From: an uncultured Lachnospiraceae bacterium
Lineage (GTDB): Bacteria; Bacillota; Clostridia; Lachnospirales; Lachnospiraceae
Direction: 5' to 3'
Assembly (NCBI GenBank): GCA_910579685.1
Contig: CAJTVN010000005.1
Span: 70,594-134,593, forward strand
Length of the DNA stretch: 64,000 nt
The translations under genes were made by a program, and so were the position numbers. Numbering within the stretch: the stretch's first letter is position 1; every line of letters starts with the position of its first letter. Under the pieces are notes generated by a model that searched no databases, was not told the origin of the DNA, and worked only from the letters and a program-made list of their open reading frames with translations. Positions 53,607-62,012 of this stretch are shown piece after piece.

Positions 53607-53978
53607 ATGTATAAGAAAAATGAGATTGAACAGTTTGTTTCACAAATGATGATAGATATGGGGATACCTGTTCATCTGAAGGGATATCATTACATGAGAT
53701 CAGCCGTGGTGATGGCGGTTCAGGATATGAAAGTGGTAGGGAGCGTCACCAAGCTGCTTTATCCGGAGATTGCAAGGCAGTATGGCACGACCAACGGCAA
53801 GGTGGAGCGTGCGATCCGAAACGCCATTGAAATTTCCTGGGAGAGAGGAAACAGACGGACCTTTGACAGAATGTTCGGCTATTGTATGGAAAGCGGACAG
53901 GGCAGGCCCACGAACAGCGAGTATATTGCGGCCATTGCGGATGCCGTGTGCGTGTGCATGAAAGAGGCTGCTTCCTGA
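53607..53978 (+). CDS. Stand-alone Spo0A effector-domain protein (no receiver)
   Basis: 123 residues from ATG 53607 after GAGAAAGG. The whole protein aligns by eye with the Spo0A C-terminal DNA-binding domain: IPVHLKGYHYMRSAVVM, VVGSVTKLLYPEIARQYGTT, the recognition helix region KVERAIRNAIEISW, and GRPTNSEYIAAIAD. The phosphoacceptor receiver domain is absent, and there is no room for it upstream. It could therefore bind 0A-box-like DNA without phosphorylation, or dimerise with or compete against full-length Spo0A. The gene is followed 20 bases later by a PseC-like aminotransferase gene. Confidence 0.85.
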   Translation: MYKKNEIEQFVSQMMIDMGIPVHLKGYHYMRSAVVMAVQDMKVVGSVTKLLYPEIARQYGTTNGKVERAIRNAIEISWERGNRRTFDRMFGYCMESGQGRPTNSEYIAAIADAVCVCMKEAAS

Positions 53979-53998
53979 TTGGTAAAAGGAGGATATGT

Positions 53999-55204
53999 AT
54001 GACGGCACCTGTAGATAAACCCGCCCTCTGCGGCGGCAAACCGGTTCGGGATACCAAAATTTATTACGGACATCAATATATTGACGAGGCGGACATCCAG
54101 GCGGTTACGGAGGTTCTGCGAAACTGCGACCTGACCTGCGGCCCGAAGATAAAGGAGCTCGAGGATAAGCTCTGCCGGGTGACGGGAGCAAAGTATGCGG
54201 TGGTCTGCAGCAACGGGACGGCGGCGCTTCACATGGCGGCCCTTGCGGCCGGAATCGGGCCCGGGGACGAGGTGATCACCACGCCCATCACCTTTGCGGC
54301 CTCGGCAAACTGTGCGCTGTACTGCGGCGCTAAGCCGGTGTTTGCGGATATTAACGAGGAAACCTACAACATTGACCCCGCCTGCGTGGAAGCTCTTGTC
54401 AGTGAAAAGACAAGGGCGGTGGTTGCGGTGGATTATACCGGGCAGTCGGTCCAGCTGGACGAGCTGCTTTCCCTGTGCAGAAAGAGGCGCATGGTGCTGA
54501 TTGAGGACGGGGCCCACGTGATCGGGACGAGCTACCGGGGGCGGAAAAACGGATCCATTGCGGATATGACCACGCTGAGCTTTCATCCGGTCAAGACAGT
54601 GACCAGCGGGGAAGGGGGAGCGGTTCTCACAAACAACGGGGAGTACTATAAAAGGCTGCTGCTTTTCCGAGCCCACGGGATCACGAGAGACCCCTCGCTG
54701 ATGGAGCATGAGCCGGACGGACCCTGGTATTACGAGCAGATCGCACTTGGAATGAACTACCGTCTGACGGACATCCAGGCGGCTCTTCTGATCAGCCAGC
54801 TGGATAAGCTTCCGGCCTTCATTGCGAGAAGAAAAGCCATTGTGAAGGCTTACAACGAAGCCTTCACAAAGCTGCCCCAGCTGTTTGTGCAGAGGGAGAT
54901 ACCGGAATCCGATACCACAAGGCATCTGTACATTTTGCGGATTCGCCCGGAGCGGCTGACCATTGGCAGGAAGCGGTTTTTTGAGGCCCTGGCAGCGGAA
55001 AATATCTGCTGTAATGTACACTATATACCCACTTATTATTTCCCTTACTATGAAAAACTTGGCTACCACAGAGGCATCTGCCCCAAGGCGGAGAAGCTGT
55101 ATGAGGAAATCATCAGCCTGCCGCTTTACTATGCCATGACAGATCAGGACGTGGAGGATGTGATCAGGGCAGTGACCCGGATCGCCGCTTATTTTGCAAA
55201 GTAA
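53999..55204 (+). CDS. DegT/DnrJ/EryC1-type sugar aminotransferase (PseC-like)
   Basis: 401 residues from ATG 53999, with AAAAGGAGG upstream. A PLP enzyme of the aspartate aminotransferase fold: GPKIKELEDKLC, the SNGTAALHMAALA pocket, EDGAHVIGTSY and the Schiff-base lysine in FHPVKTVTSGEGG (Lys199). The order and the SFHPVK motif are closest to PseC, which aminates a UDP-4-keto-6-deoxy sugar on the way to pseudaminic acid. No other pse genes are visible, so the sugar could differ. A glycosyltransferase follows 29 bases later. Flagellin or cell-surface glycan decoration is possible. Confidence 0.85.
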   Translation: MTAPVDKPALCGGKPVRDTKIYYGHQYIDEADIQAVTEVLRNCDLTCGPKIKELEDKLCRVTGAKYAVVCSNGTAALHMAALAAGIGPGDEVITTPITFAASANCALYCGAKPVFADINEETYNIDPACVEALVSEKTRAVVAVDYTGQSVQLDELLSLCRKRRMVLIEDGAHVIGTSYRGRKNGSIADMTTLSFHPVKTVTSGEGGAVLTNNGEYYKRLLLFRAHGITRDPSLMEHEPDGPWYYEQIALGMNYRLTDIQAALLISQLDKLPAFIARRKAIVKAYNEAFTKLPQLFVQREIPESDTTRHLYILRIRPERLTIGRKRFFEALAAENICCNVHYIPTYYFPYYEKLGYHRGICPKAEKLYEEIISLPLYYAMTDQDVEDVIRAVTRIAAYFAK

Positions 55205-55233
55205 GACAGGGGATTAAAGGAGCGGAAACTTCG

Positions 55234-56262
55234 ATGAAGCTGAGCGTGATTGTGCCGGTTTACAATATGGCGTCAGACGGAAAACTGAAATACTGCCTGG
55301 ACAGTCTGGTTAACCAGACTGTCAGCGATTATGAGATTATTGCGGTGGACGACTGCTCCACGGACGATTCCCTTGCGGTTCTTCGCTCCTATGAGGCGCA
55401 GTATCCGGATCGTTTCCTGGTGATCGCTTCCCCTGAGAACCGAAAACAGGGAGGAGCGAAAAATCTCGGCCTGGCCAGGGCACGGGGGGAGTGGATCGGC
55501 TTTATTGACAGCGACGACTGGATTACCCCGGATTTTTACGAGAGACTGCTGCGGAAGGCGCAGGAGACGGGAGCGGACATGGTGGGCTGTGATTACAGCC
55601 TGACGCAGGAGCGCGGCAGGAAAATCGGGCAGATCGTCCACAACAATAAGCCGGAACAGACGGGAGTGCTGAACAAGGAAAAATACCGTTCCCTCATTCT
55701 CGACAGCGGAAGCCTGGTGGTAAAAATTTACCGGCGCCAAATTATTCTGGATTACCCCAACCGCTTTCCGGAGCATATTTTCTATGAGGACAATGCCATC
55801 AGCAATTCCTGGATGCTGCGTGCCAGACATTTTGAGTACATCCCGGAACCGCTTTATTACTACTACCAGCACGATACCTCTACGGTTCACACCATCACAA
55901 AAAAGCGGTGCGAGGACAGAATGGAGGCGGCCAGGGTGATGATAAGGGAAGCCGTACAGTTCGGCTTTCTGGAGGAATACTATCCGGAGATCGAGAGCAG
56001 TTTTACCACTCTGTTTTACGTTAACACGCTGTTTTCCTACATGGCGGGAGTGAAGAAAAAGGAATACGGGTTCGTGAAAGCCCTGGGCAGGGAGATGAGA
56101 GAGACCTTTCCCGGATTCATGGAAAACAAATATTACCGGGAGAGAGTGCACGGGGAGGAACGAAAGCTGATCGCCATGCATATGAAGTCCACGCTCTGGT
56201 TTATGATTTATTATCGTCTGCTTTGGGGATATCGGAAGTTCCGCAAAAGGTGGAAAAAGTAA
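55234..56262 (+). CDS. Family 2 glycosyltransferase
   Basis: 342 residues from ATG 55234, with AAAGGAG upstream. GT-A fold: VIVPVYNMAS, DDCSTDDSLAVL, GGAKNLGLARARGEWIGF and the metal-binding DSDDW. There is a basic C-terminal helix but no clear membrane segment. It should transfer a sugar from a nucleotide donor to a surface polymer or protein in the cytoplasm. It is paired with the PseC-like aminotransferase upstream and probably shares its pathway. The acceptor is unknown. Confidence 0.88.
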   Translation: MKLSVIVPVYNMASDGKLKYCLDSLVNQTVSDYEIIAVDDCSTDDSLAVLRSYEAQYPDRFLVIASPENRKQGGAKNLGLARARGEWIGFIDSDDWITPDFYERLLRKAQETGADMVGCDYSLTQERGRKIGQIVHNNKPEQTGVLNKEKYRSLILDSGSLVVKIYRRQIILDYPNRFPEHIFYEDNAISNSWMLRARHFEYIPEPLYYYYQHDTSTVHTITKKRCEDRMEAARVMIREAVQFGFLEEYYPEIESSFTTLFYVNTLFSYMAGVKKKEYGFVKALGREMRETFPGFMENKYYRERVHGEERKLIAMHMKSTLWFMIYYRLLWGYRKFRKRWKK

Positions 56263-56355
56263 ATTCGGGATTCTGTGCGCCGTGCTGCAGCTTTGGTAAA
56301 AAGGTTGTAGACGGCGCTTAAATTATGTATAATAGGAAAAAAGGAGGGTTACAAA

Positions 56356-57429
56356 ATGAAAAGAATCGGTATGTTAACAAGCGGCGGCGACTGCCAGGCG
56401 CTCAACGCTGCCATGAGAGGCGTTGTGAAATGCCTTGTAAACAGCAAGGAGAAGGTGGAAATCTATGGGTTCATAGACGGTTACAAGGGGCTCATCTACG
56501 GAAATTTCCGTATGCTGGACGGCCGCGACTTTTCCGGTATTCTGACAAAGGGAGGCACGATCCTTGGCAGCTCCCGGACGCCTTTTAAGACCATTAAGGA
56601 TCCGGATGAGGACGGCATCGACAAGGTGGATGCCATGAAGCAGAACTATTACAAGCTGCGCCTGGACTGCATCGTGATCCTTGGCGGAAACGGGACGCAT
56701 AAGACGGCTAATCTTCTGAGGACGGAGGGATTGAACGTCATCACCCTTCCCAAGACCATTGACAATGACCTGTGGGGGACGGACATGACCTTTGGTTTCC
56801 AGAGCGCCGTGAACATTGCAACGGATGCCATCGACTGTATTCACACCACGGCATCCTCCCATGCGAGAACCTTTATCGTGGAGGTGATGGGACACAAGGT
56901 GGGTTATCTTACGCTGAACGCCGGTATGGCAGGCGGGGCGGACATTATTCTGATTCCCGAGATCCCTTATGATATCAAGAAAATTGTGGAGGCAATTGAC
57001 AGGAGAACAAAGAACGGAAGCCGTTTTACCATACTTGCAGTGGCTGAGGGTGCGATTTCCAAGGAAGACGCCAAGCTGTCCAAGAAAGAATACAAGGAAA
57101 AGATGAAGAACTATAAGTATCCTTCCGTGTCCTACGAGCTGGCGGAACAGATTCAGAAGATGACCGGCACAGAGGTGAGGGTGACGGTGCCCGGACACAC
57201 CCAGAGAGGCGGAAGCCCCTGCCCTTATGACCGCGTATTTGCAAGCAGGCTTGGCGCTGAGGCGGGCGCTCTGATCTTAAAGGGCGAGTACGGATTTATG
57301 GTGGGCTACAAGAACCGGGAGATCGTAAAGGTTCCTCTTGAGGAAGTGGCCGGAAAGCTTAAGATGGTTTCACCGGATTCCGATATTGTAAAAGAAGCAA
57401 AGATGCTGGGAATCAGTTTCGGTGATTAA
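56356..57429 (+). CDS. pfkA: 6-phosphofructokinase, mixed ATP/PPi signature
   Basis: 357 residues from ATG 56356 with AAGGAGGG upstream. Phosphofructokinase core: TSGGDCQALNAAMRG, ILGGNGTHKTANL, LPKTIDNDLWGTD, the MGHKVGYLTL region and PGHTQRGGSP. Position 104 of the E. coli enzyme is Gly here (ATP type, GGNGT at 110-114), but position 124 is Lys133 in PKTIDND, as in PPi-dependent enzymes. The usual Asp103 is Asn112. The donor therefore cannot be set with confidence from these residues; Gly104/Lys124 mixtures are known in the family. It catalyses the committed step of glycolysis. Confidence 0.9.
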   Translation: MKRIGMLTSGGDCQALNAAMRGVVKCLVNSKEKVEIYGFIDGYKGLIYGNFRMLDGRDFSGILTKGGTILGSSRTPFKTIKDPDEDGIDKVDAMKQNYYKLRLDCIVILGGNGTHKTANLLRTEGLNVITLPKTIDNDLWGTDMTFGFQSAVNIATDAIDCIHTTASSHARTFIVEVMGHKVGYLTLNAGMAGGADIILIPEIPYDIKKIVEAIDRRTKNGSRFTILAVAEGAISKEDAKLSKKEYKEKMKNYKYPSVSYELAEQIQKMTGTEVRVTVPGHTQRGGSPCPYDRVFASRLGAEAGALILKGEYGFMVGYKNREIVKVPLEEVAGKLKMVSPDSDIVKEAKMLGISFGD

Positions 57430-57473
57430 AGGCAGGACAAGCGGGAAAGCCTGTCCGCGGAAGGAAAGATGAT

Positions 57474-59093
57474 ATGTCATACACAGCCCTTTACAGAAAA
57501 TTTCGACCGGCTGGATTTGAGGAGGTAAAAGGTCAGGATCCCATTGTAACCACACTGAAAAATCAAATAAAGGCGAACCGTATCGGCCATGCCTATCTGT
57601 TTTGCGGCACAAGAGGTACGGGTAAGACTTCCGTTGCCAAAATTTTTGCAAAAGCAGTGAACTGCGAAAACCCTGCAGACGGCAGCCCCTGCGGGGAATG
57701 CGCTGTCTGCAGGGCTATTAGCGCAGGGGCGAGCATGAACGTAATCGAGATTGATGCGGCCTCCAACAACGGTGTGGACAATATCAGGGAAATTGTGGAT
57801 GAGGTTTCCTATTCGCCGGCAGAGGGAAAATACAAGGTTTATATTATTGACGAGGTTCATATGCTCTCCATAGGAGCTTTCAATGCGTTGCTGAAAACCC
57901 TGGAAGAACCGCCCTCCTATGTGATCTTTATTCTGGCGACCACGGAGATCCACAAGATTCCGGTCACGATTTTGTCCAGATGTCAGAGATATGATTTTAA
58001 GAGGCTTGCCGTGGATACGCTCGCTGACAGGATAAGGGAGCTGGCGCAGATTGAGGGAGTTTCCATTGAGGATAAGGCGGTCCGCTATATTGCAAGGGCA
58101 GCGGATGGAGCCATGAGAGACGCCCTGAGCCTTCTTGACCAGTGTATTGCTTTTCATTTCGGGCAGGAGCTTACTTATGACCGGGTTTTAAATGTGCTGG
58201 GCGCTGTGGACACGGAAGTGTTCAGTCGGATGCTCCGGGAGATTCTCTCTGCAAATGTGACGGGGGCGATCGGCGTTTTGCAGGAAATCGTGATGCAGGG
58301 CAGAGAGCTCGCACAGTTTGTGTCCGACTTTACCTGGTATCTGCGCAACCTCCTGCTGCTCAAGACTGCGGATGGGATGGAGGATATTATCGATGTGTCC
58401 AGCGAGAATCTTGCCAGACTTAAGGAAGAGGCCGGGATGGCGGACAATGACGTGATCATGCGCTATATCCGTATCCTTTCGGAACTGTCCGGCCAGCTGC
58501 GGTTTGCGTCGCAGAAGCGTATTCTGATCGAGATGGGGCTGATCCGGCTCTGCAGGCCGCAGATGGAGACGGACACGCAGTCCCTGACAGACAGAATCCG
58601 GCAGCTGGAACAGAAGCTGGAACAGGGTGTTTTTACGGCCGTGCCGCAGAAGGCAGGACAGAGCGTATACAGCGGCGTTTCCGAAAAAAGCGGGGAAACG
58701 CAGGCAACAGGCAGGGTTTTGGAGCGTGCGGTGCCGGAGGATATCCGGCGGGTGGTTTCCAAATGGCCGGTGGCGCTTGCCGAGACAGAAAATCCCATGA
58801 AAACTTATCTGAAAAGCTCATACCCCAGCCTCTCCGAGGACGGAAAGCTTCTGGTGGTCGTTCCGGACGGCCTCCCCTTTGACTATTTAAGGCAGGATGT
58901 GCACAGGCAGGAGCTTGGAAGGATCCTCTCGGAATATGCCGGTAAGGAGCTTGATGTGAGTATTCAATGCCTTGATTCGGATCGAAATTCACAGGATTTG
59001 TTTCCGGATTTGACGAAACTGGTTTCGGAAAATATCCATATGGAAATTGAAGAGATCGAGGACGGGGAAGCGCTACCGGAGGATGCGTTCTAG
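57474..59093 (+). CDS. dnaX: DNA polymerase III subunit gamma/tau
   Basis: 539 residues. Clamp-loader AAA+ part: ALYRKFRPAGFEEVKGQ, Walker A GTRGTGKTSVAK (about 45-56), zinc cysteines in CENPADGSPCGECAVC, the IDAASNNGVDNIREI block, Walker B VYIIDEVHMLS and sensor LATTEIHKIPVTILSRCQ. The tau-like tail (about 370-539) is divergent. It opens and loads the sliding clamp. The order dnaX-ybaB-recR is the normal one in Firmicutes. Confidence 0.95.
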   Translation: MSYTALYRKFRPAGFEEVKGQDPIVTTLKNQIKANRIGHAYLFCGTRGTGKTSVAKIFAKAVNCENPADGSPCGECAVCRAISAGASMNVIEIDAASNNGVDNIREIVDEVSYSPAEGKYKVYIIDEVHMLSIGAFNALLKTLEEPPSYVIFILATTEIHKIPVTILSRCQRYDFKRLAVDTLADRIRELAQIEGVSIEDKAVRYIARAADGAMRDALSLLDQCIAFHFGQELTYDRVLNVLGAVDTEVFSRMLREILSANVTGAIGVLQEIVMQGRELAQFVSDFTWYLRNLLLLKTADGMEDIIDVSSENLARLKEEAGMADNDVIMRYIRILSELSGQLRFASQKRILIEMGLIRLCRPQMETDTQSLTDRIRQLEQKLEQGVFTAVPQKAGQSVYSGVSEKSGETQATGRVLERAVPEDIRRVVSKWPVALAETENPMKTYLKSSYPSLSEDGKLLVVVPDGLPFDYLRQDVHRQELGRILSEYAGKELDVSIQCLDSDRNSQDLFPDLTKLVSENIHMEIEEIEDGEALPEDAF

Positions 59094-59158
59094 AAATAGG
59101 ATTTTATGCTTGAAAAACAGTCCGGTTTGAGAGTACAATAGACGAATATCATGATGCC

Positions 59159-59215
59159 GGGGTCAAAAGGTCATGCATGATATGATTGCATATCCGTGCA
59201 TGACTTTGAGACCCT
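59159..59215. repeat. Stem-loop between dnaX and ybaB
   Basis: GGGTC (59160-59164) with GACCC (59210-59214), AAA with TTT, GTCATGCA (59170-59177) with TGCATGAC (59197-59204) and GATATG with CATATC close a four-base loop. The total is about 23 bp of stem. There is no T-run. It sits 40 bases before the ybaB start. Confidence 0.5.
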
Positions 59216-59254
59216 AACATTATATCATGGGCAGGAAAGGAGTTTGGTATCGAT

Positions 59255-59608
59255 ATGGCAAAGCGTGGAGGGTTTCCGGGAGGAGGCATGCCCGGAAATA
59301 TGAGTAATCTGATGAAGCAGGCGCAGAGAATGCAGCGTCAGATGGAAGAGAGCCAGAAGGAGCTGGAAACAAAGGAATTCACCGCAAAGTCCGGCGGCGG
59401 AGCCGTGGAGGTCACGGTAACCGGCAAGAAGGAGGTCGTCAGGGTAAAGCTTTCACAGGAGGCCGTGGATCCGGAGGATATTGAAATGCTGGAGGATCTC
59501 GTGATGGCGGCCGCCAATGAAGCTCTGCATATGGCTGAGGAGGCAAATGCGCAGATTATGAACAAGATGACAGGCGGCCTTTCGCTGGGCGGGGGTCTTC
59601 CTTTCTGA
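59255..59608 (+). CDS. ybaB: YbaB/EbfC-family nucleoid-associated protein
   Basis: 117 residues with the family core: a Gly/Met-rich start (MPGNMSNLMKQAQRMQRQM), ELETKEFTAKSGGGAVEVTVTGKKE (in parts), LSQEAVDPEDIEMLEDLVMAAANEAL and a Gly-rich end. It is a small dimeric DNA-binding protein. The stop overlaps the recR start (TGATG), consistent with the conserved dnaX-ybaB-recR operon. Confidence 0.95.
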   Translation: MAKRGGFPGGGMPGNMSNLMKQAQRMQRQMEESQKELETKEFTAKSGGGAVEVTVTGKKEVVRVKLSQEAVDPEDIEMLEDLVMAAANEALHMAEEANAQIMNKMTGGLSLGGGLPF

Positions 59609-60204
59609 TGGATTTGTACAGCGGACATATCAACAAATTAATAGACGAGCTGGCAGGGCTGCCGGGAATCGGGGCGAAGTCGGCGCAGAGACTGGCTTTT
59701 CATCTGATCAACATGCCGCAGGACAAAGTCCGCCGGCTGGCGAAAACGATTCTGGACGCCAAGGAAAATGTCCGTTACTGCAGGGAATGCTATACGCTGA
59801 CAGACCAGGAGGAGTGCCCGGTCTGTGCAAATCCCAGGCGGGATCACGGTACGATAATGGTGGTGGAGAATTCCAGGGATCTGGCCGCCTATGAAAAAAC
59901 AGGAAAATATGAGGGGATCTATCACGTGCTTCACGGGGCTATTTCCCCCATGCTGGGAATCGGGCCCGGCGATATCAAGCTGAAGGAGCTGATTATGCGT
60001 CTTCAGAAGGATGTCTCAGAAGTGATTATAGCCACGAATTCCAGTCTGGAGGGAGAGACAACGGCTATGTACATCAGTAAACTGATTAAACCCACCGGGG
60101 TGAGAGTGACCAGAATCGCCAGCGGAGTGCCGGTGGGAGGCGATTTGGAGTATATTGACGAGGTTACGCTGCTGCGTGCCTTAGAGGGCAGGACCGAGAT
60201 GTGA
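59608..60204 (+). CDS. recR: Recombination mediator RecR
   Basis: 198 residues: the helix-hairpin-helix LAGLPGIGAKSAQRLAFHL, a C4 zinc finger (Cys58, Cys61, Cys70, Cys73), the Toprim segment MVVENSRDLAAYEKTG and the C-terminal GVPVGGDLEYIDEVTLLRALEGR. It helps RecF/RecO load RecA at gaps. Size and order are normal. Confidence 0.96.
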   Translation: MDLYSGHINKLIDELAGLPGIGAKSAQRLAFHLINMPQDKVRRLAKTILDAKENVRYCRECYTLTDQEECPVCANPRRDHGTIMVVENSRDLAAYEKTGKYEGIYHVLHGAISPMLGIGPGDIKLKELIMRLQKDVSEVIIATNSSLEGETTAMYISKLIKPTGVRVTRIASGVPVGGDLEYIDEVTLLRALEGRTEM

Positions 60205-60233
60205 GCGGGCCGGGCAGGAAAAGAGGAGACAAG

Positions 60234-61274
60234 ATGGCGGTAAGAAAAGAGGTATTTGGTACAGCCAAATGCGGTACACCGATATACAGATATTATATAA
60301 CAAACAGCAGGGGGGTTCAGGCGGGAGTCATAAATTACGGTGCGATCCTGGTGAACCTGTTTGTTCCGGATAAGGACGGCAAGGTACAGGACGTGGTACT
60401 TGGATATGACACGCTGGAGCCTTATTTTGAAAACGGAAGCTTTTTTGGGGCAGTGATCGGACCCAGTGCAAACCGGATCGCAGGAGCGTCTTTTGTCCTG
60501 GAAGGGCAGAGATACAATCTGGATGTCAATGACGGCGCAAATAATCTGCACAGCCATAAGGACGATGGGTATCACAAGAGAATATGGGATGCACAGGAGG
60601 GGACGGACAGCGTCACCTTCACCCTGGAGGATAAGGACGGCTCCATGGGCTTTCCTGGGAACAAGAAGGTCAGCGTGACGTACACGGTGACCGAAGACAA
60701 CGAGCTCAAAATCCATTATCAGGCTGAGAGCGATAAAAATACGATTATCAATGTGACGAATCATACCTATTTCAATCTGGCGGGACACGATGCGGGGACG
60801 ATTCTGGATCACAGTCTGCAGCTTATGGCATCCTCCTACACGCCTGTGCGGGAGGGATCCATTCCCACAGGTGAGATTGCACCGGTGGAGAAAACCCCCT
60901 TTGACTTCCGTGCCGGAAAGAAAATCGGGGAGGAGATTGATGCGGACAACGAGCAGCTGAGAATTGGCCTGGGCTATGACCATAACTGGGTAATTGACGG
61001 TAAAATCGGAGAGCTGAGAAAGTTTGCGGTCGCATCGGAGGAAACCTCGGGACGGGTGATGGAGGCTTACACGGATCTGCCGGGCGTTCAGTTCTATGCA
61101 GGGAACTGTATCGATCCCGTGGAGGGAAAAGAGGGCGCCAGCTATGGAAAGAGATGCGGGTTCTGTCTCGAGACCCAGTATTTTCCGGATACGGCAAATA
61201 AACCGGAATTTCCCTCCGCTGTATTTGGCCCCGGGCGCAGATACAGTGCCGTAACCGTTTATAAATTTGTATAA
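60234..61274 (+). CDS. galM: Aldose 1-epimerase (galactose mutarotase)
   Basis: 346 residues from ATG 60234, with AAGAGGAG upstream; in-frame codons back to 60201 overlap recR. The catalytic pair is visible: His in NHTYFNLAGHD and Glu in LETQYFPDTANKPEFPS. Other motifs are IGPSANRI and NNLHSHKDD. It interconverts alpha and beta anomers of galactose or glucose in the cytoplasm. It follows recR by 29 bases but is functionally unrelated to it. Confidence 0.93.
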   Translation: MAVRKEVFGTAKCGTPIYRYYITNSRGVQAGVINYGAILVNLFVPDKDGKVQDVVLGYDTLEPYFENGSFFGAVIGPSANRIAGASFVLEGQRYNLDVNDGANNLHSHKDDGYHKRIWDAQEGTDSVTFTLEDKDGSMGFPGNKKVSVTYTVTEDNELKIHYQAESDKNTIINVTNHTYFNLAGHDAGTILDHSLQLMASSYTPVREGSIPTGEIAPVEKTPFDFRAGKKIGEEIDADNEQLRIGLGYDHNWVIDGKIGELRKFAVASEETSGRVMEAYTDLPGVQFYAGNCIDPVEGKEGASYGKRCGFCLETQYFPDTANKPEFPSAVFGPGRRYSAVTVYKFV

Positions 61275-61309
61275 AAGATGCCGAAATGCGTAGATGCATC
61301 ATGGATTAT

Positions 61310-61340
61310 GGGGACAGAATCTGACAGGAAATCTGTCCCC
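61310..61340. repeat. Hairpin after galM
   Basis: GGGGACAGA (61310-61318) pairs with TCTGTCCCC (61332-61340). There is no T-run, so it is at best a weak terminator or mRNA-stabilising end. Confidence 0.4.
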
Positions 61341-61397
61341 ATCCTGTTATAATGATCTGAAAGGAAAGGGGAGGCCGTCAAGGCTGCGAAGACAGGG

Positions 61398-61976
61398 ATG
61401 CGTTTACCGAAAGTTGTGAGGCAGATGGGAAGGATTTCCGGAGAGAACAGAGTATACATCGAGGACTATGTATATACCTATTTGAGCGAAATCAAGAAGG
61501 AAAGACGCGGGTTTCCGGTGAGAGTAGCCCTCTATGGACATGCCTTTTGCAAGGAGAATCAGAATTTTTACCTGATTTACGGCGCCTCCTGTATTATGGA
61601 GGAGCTGGAAAACGGAAGAGATCAGGATGAAATCAAAAAATTATTTTTTGATAGCTATGATCTGATCGGCTATGTTAATATATATGACAGGCAGGAAATC
61701 GCAGATGGAAAGGACGGCTGCTATCTGTTTTATGAGTCGAATGAATCCATGCAGAATTATATGATTTCCTGTTATGAGCGGAAAAATAAAACGCCTGTCA
61801 GAGAGAAAGAAACGGAAAAGGGAAGAGATACAGGGCTGTTAAAAAAACTGTTTCAGAACATTTTACTTGGATGTGCTGCTGTCATTGTTGCGCTGGCCAT
61901 TGCCGCAATCGGCAGCTACGGCGGCATGCATGATTTCACGCTTACGGCGGCAAGAGCGCTGCAGGAAACCAAATGA
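61398..61976 (+). CDS. Conserved hypothetical protein with C-terminal membrane anchor
   Basis: 192 residues from ATG 61398; the ribosome site is weak (CAGGG), and the strong AAAGGGGAGG lies about 24 bases away. Residues 1 to about 130 form a soluble alpha/beta domain (VYIEDYVYTYLSEIKKE, VALYGHAFCKENQNFYLIYGASCIME in parts). A charged linker and one hydrophobic segment follow at about 155-175. I recognise no functional motif. Similar proteins precede DUF5711 and CvpA-like genes in this family of bacteria, as here. Function unknown. Confidence 0.7.
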   Translation: MRLPKVVRQMGRISGENRVYIEDYVYTYLSEIKKERRGFPVRVALYGHAFCKENQNFYLIYGASCIMEELENGRDQDEIKKLFFDSYDLIGYVNIYDRQEIADGKDGCYLFYESNESMQNYMISCYERKNKTPVREKETEKGRDTGLLKKLFQNILLGCAAVIVALAIAAIGSYGGMHDFTLTAARALQETK

Positions 61977-62012
61977 GGCCTGCATGAGTACTAAGGATAT
62001 GGAGATGAGCGA

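Noticed and set aside
59159..59215. Small SRP RNA between dnaX and ybaB
   Set aside because: The GGAGGTAGCGG-type apical loop sequence is missing and the hairpin is too short.
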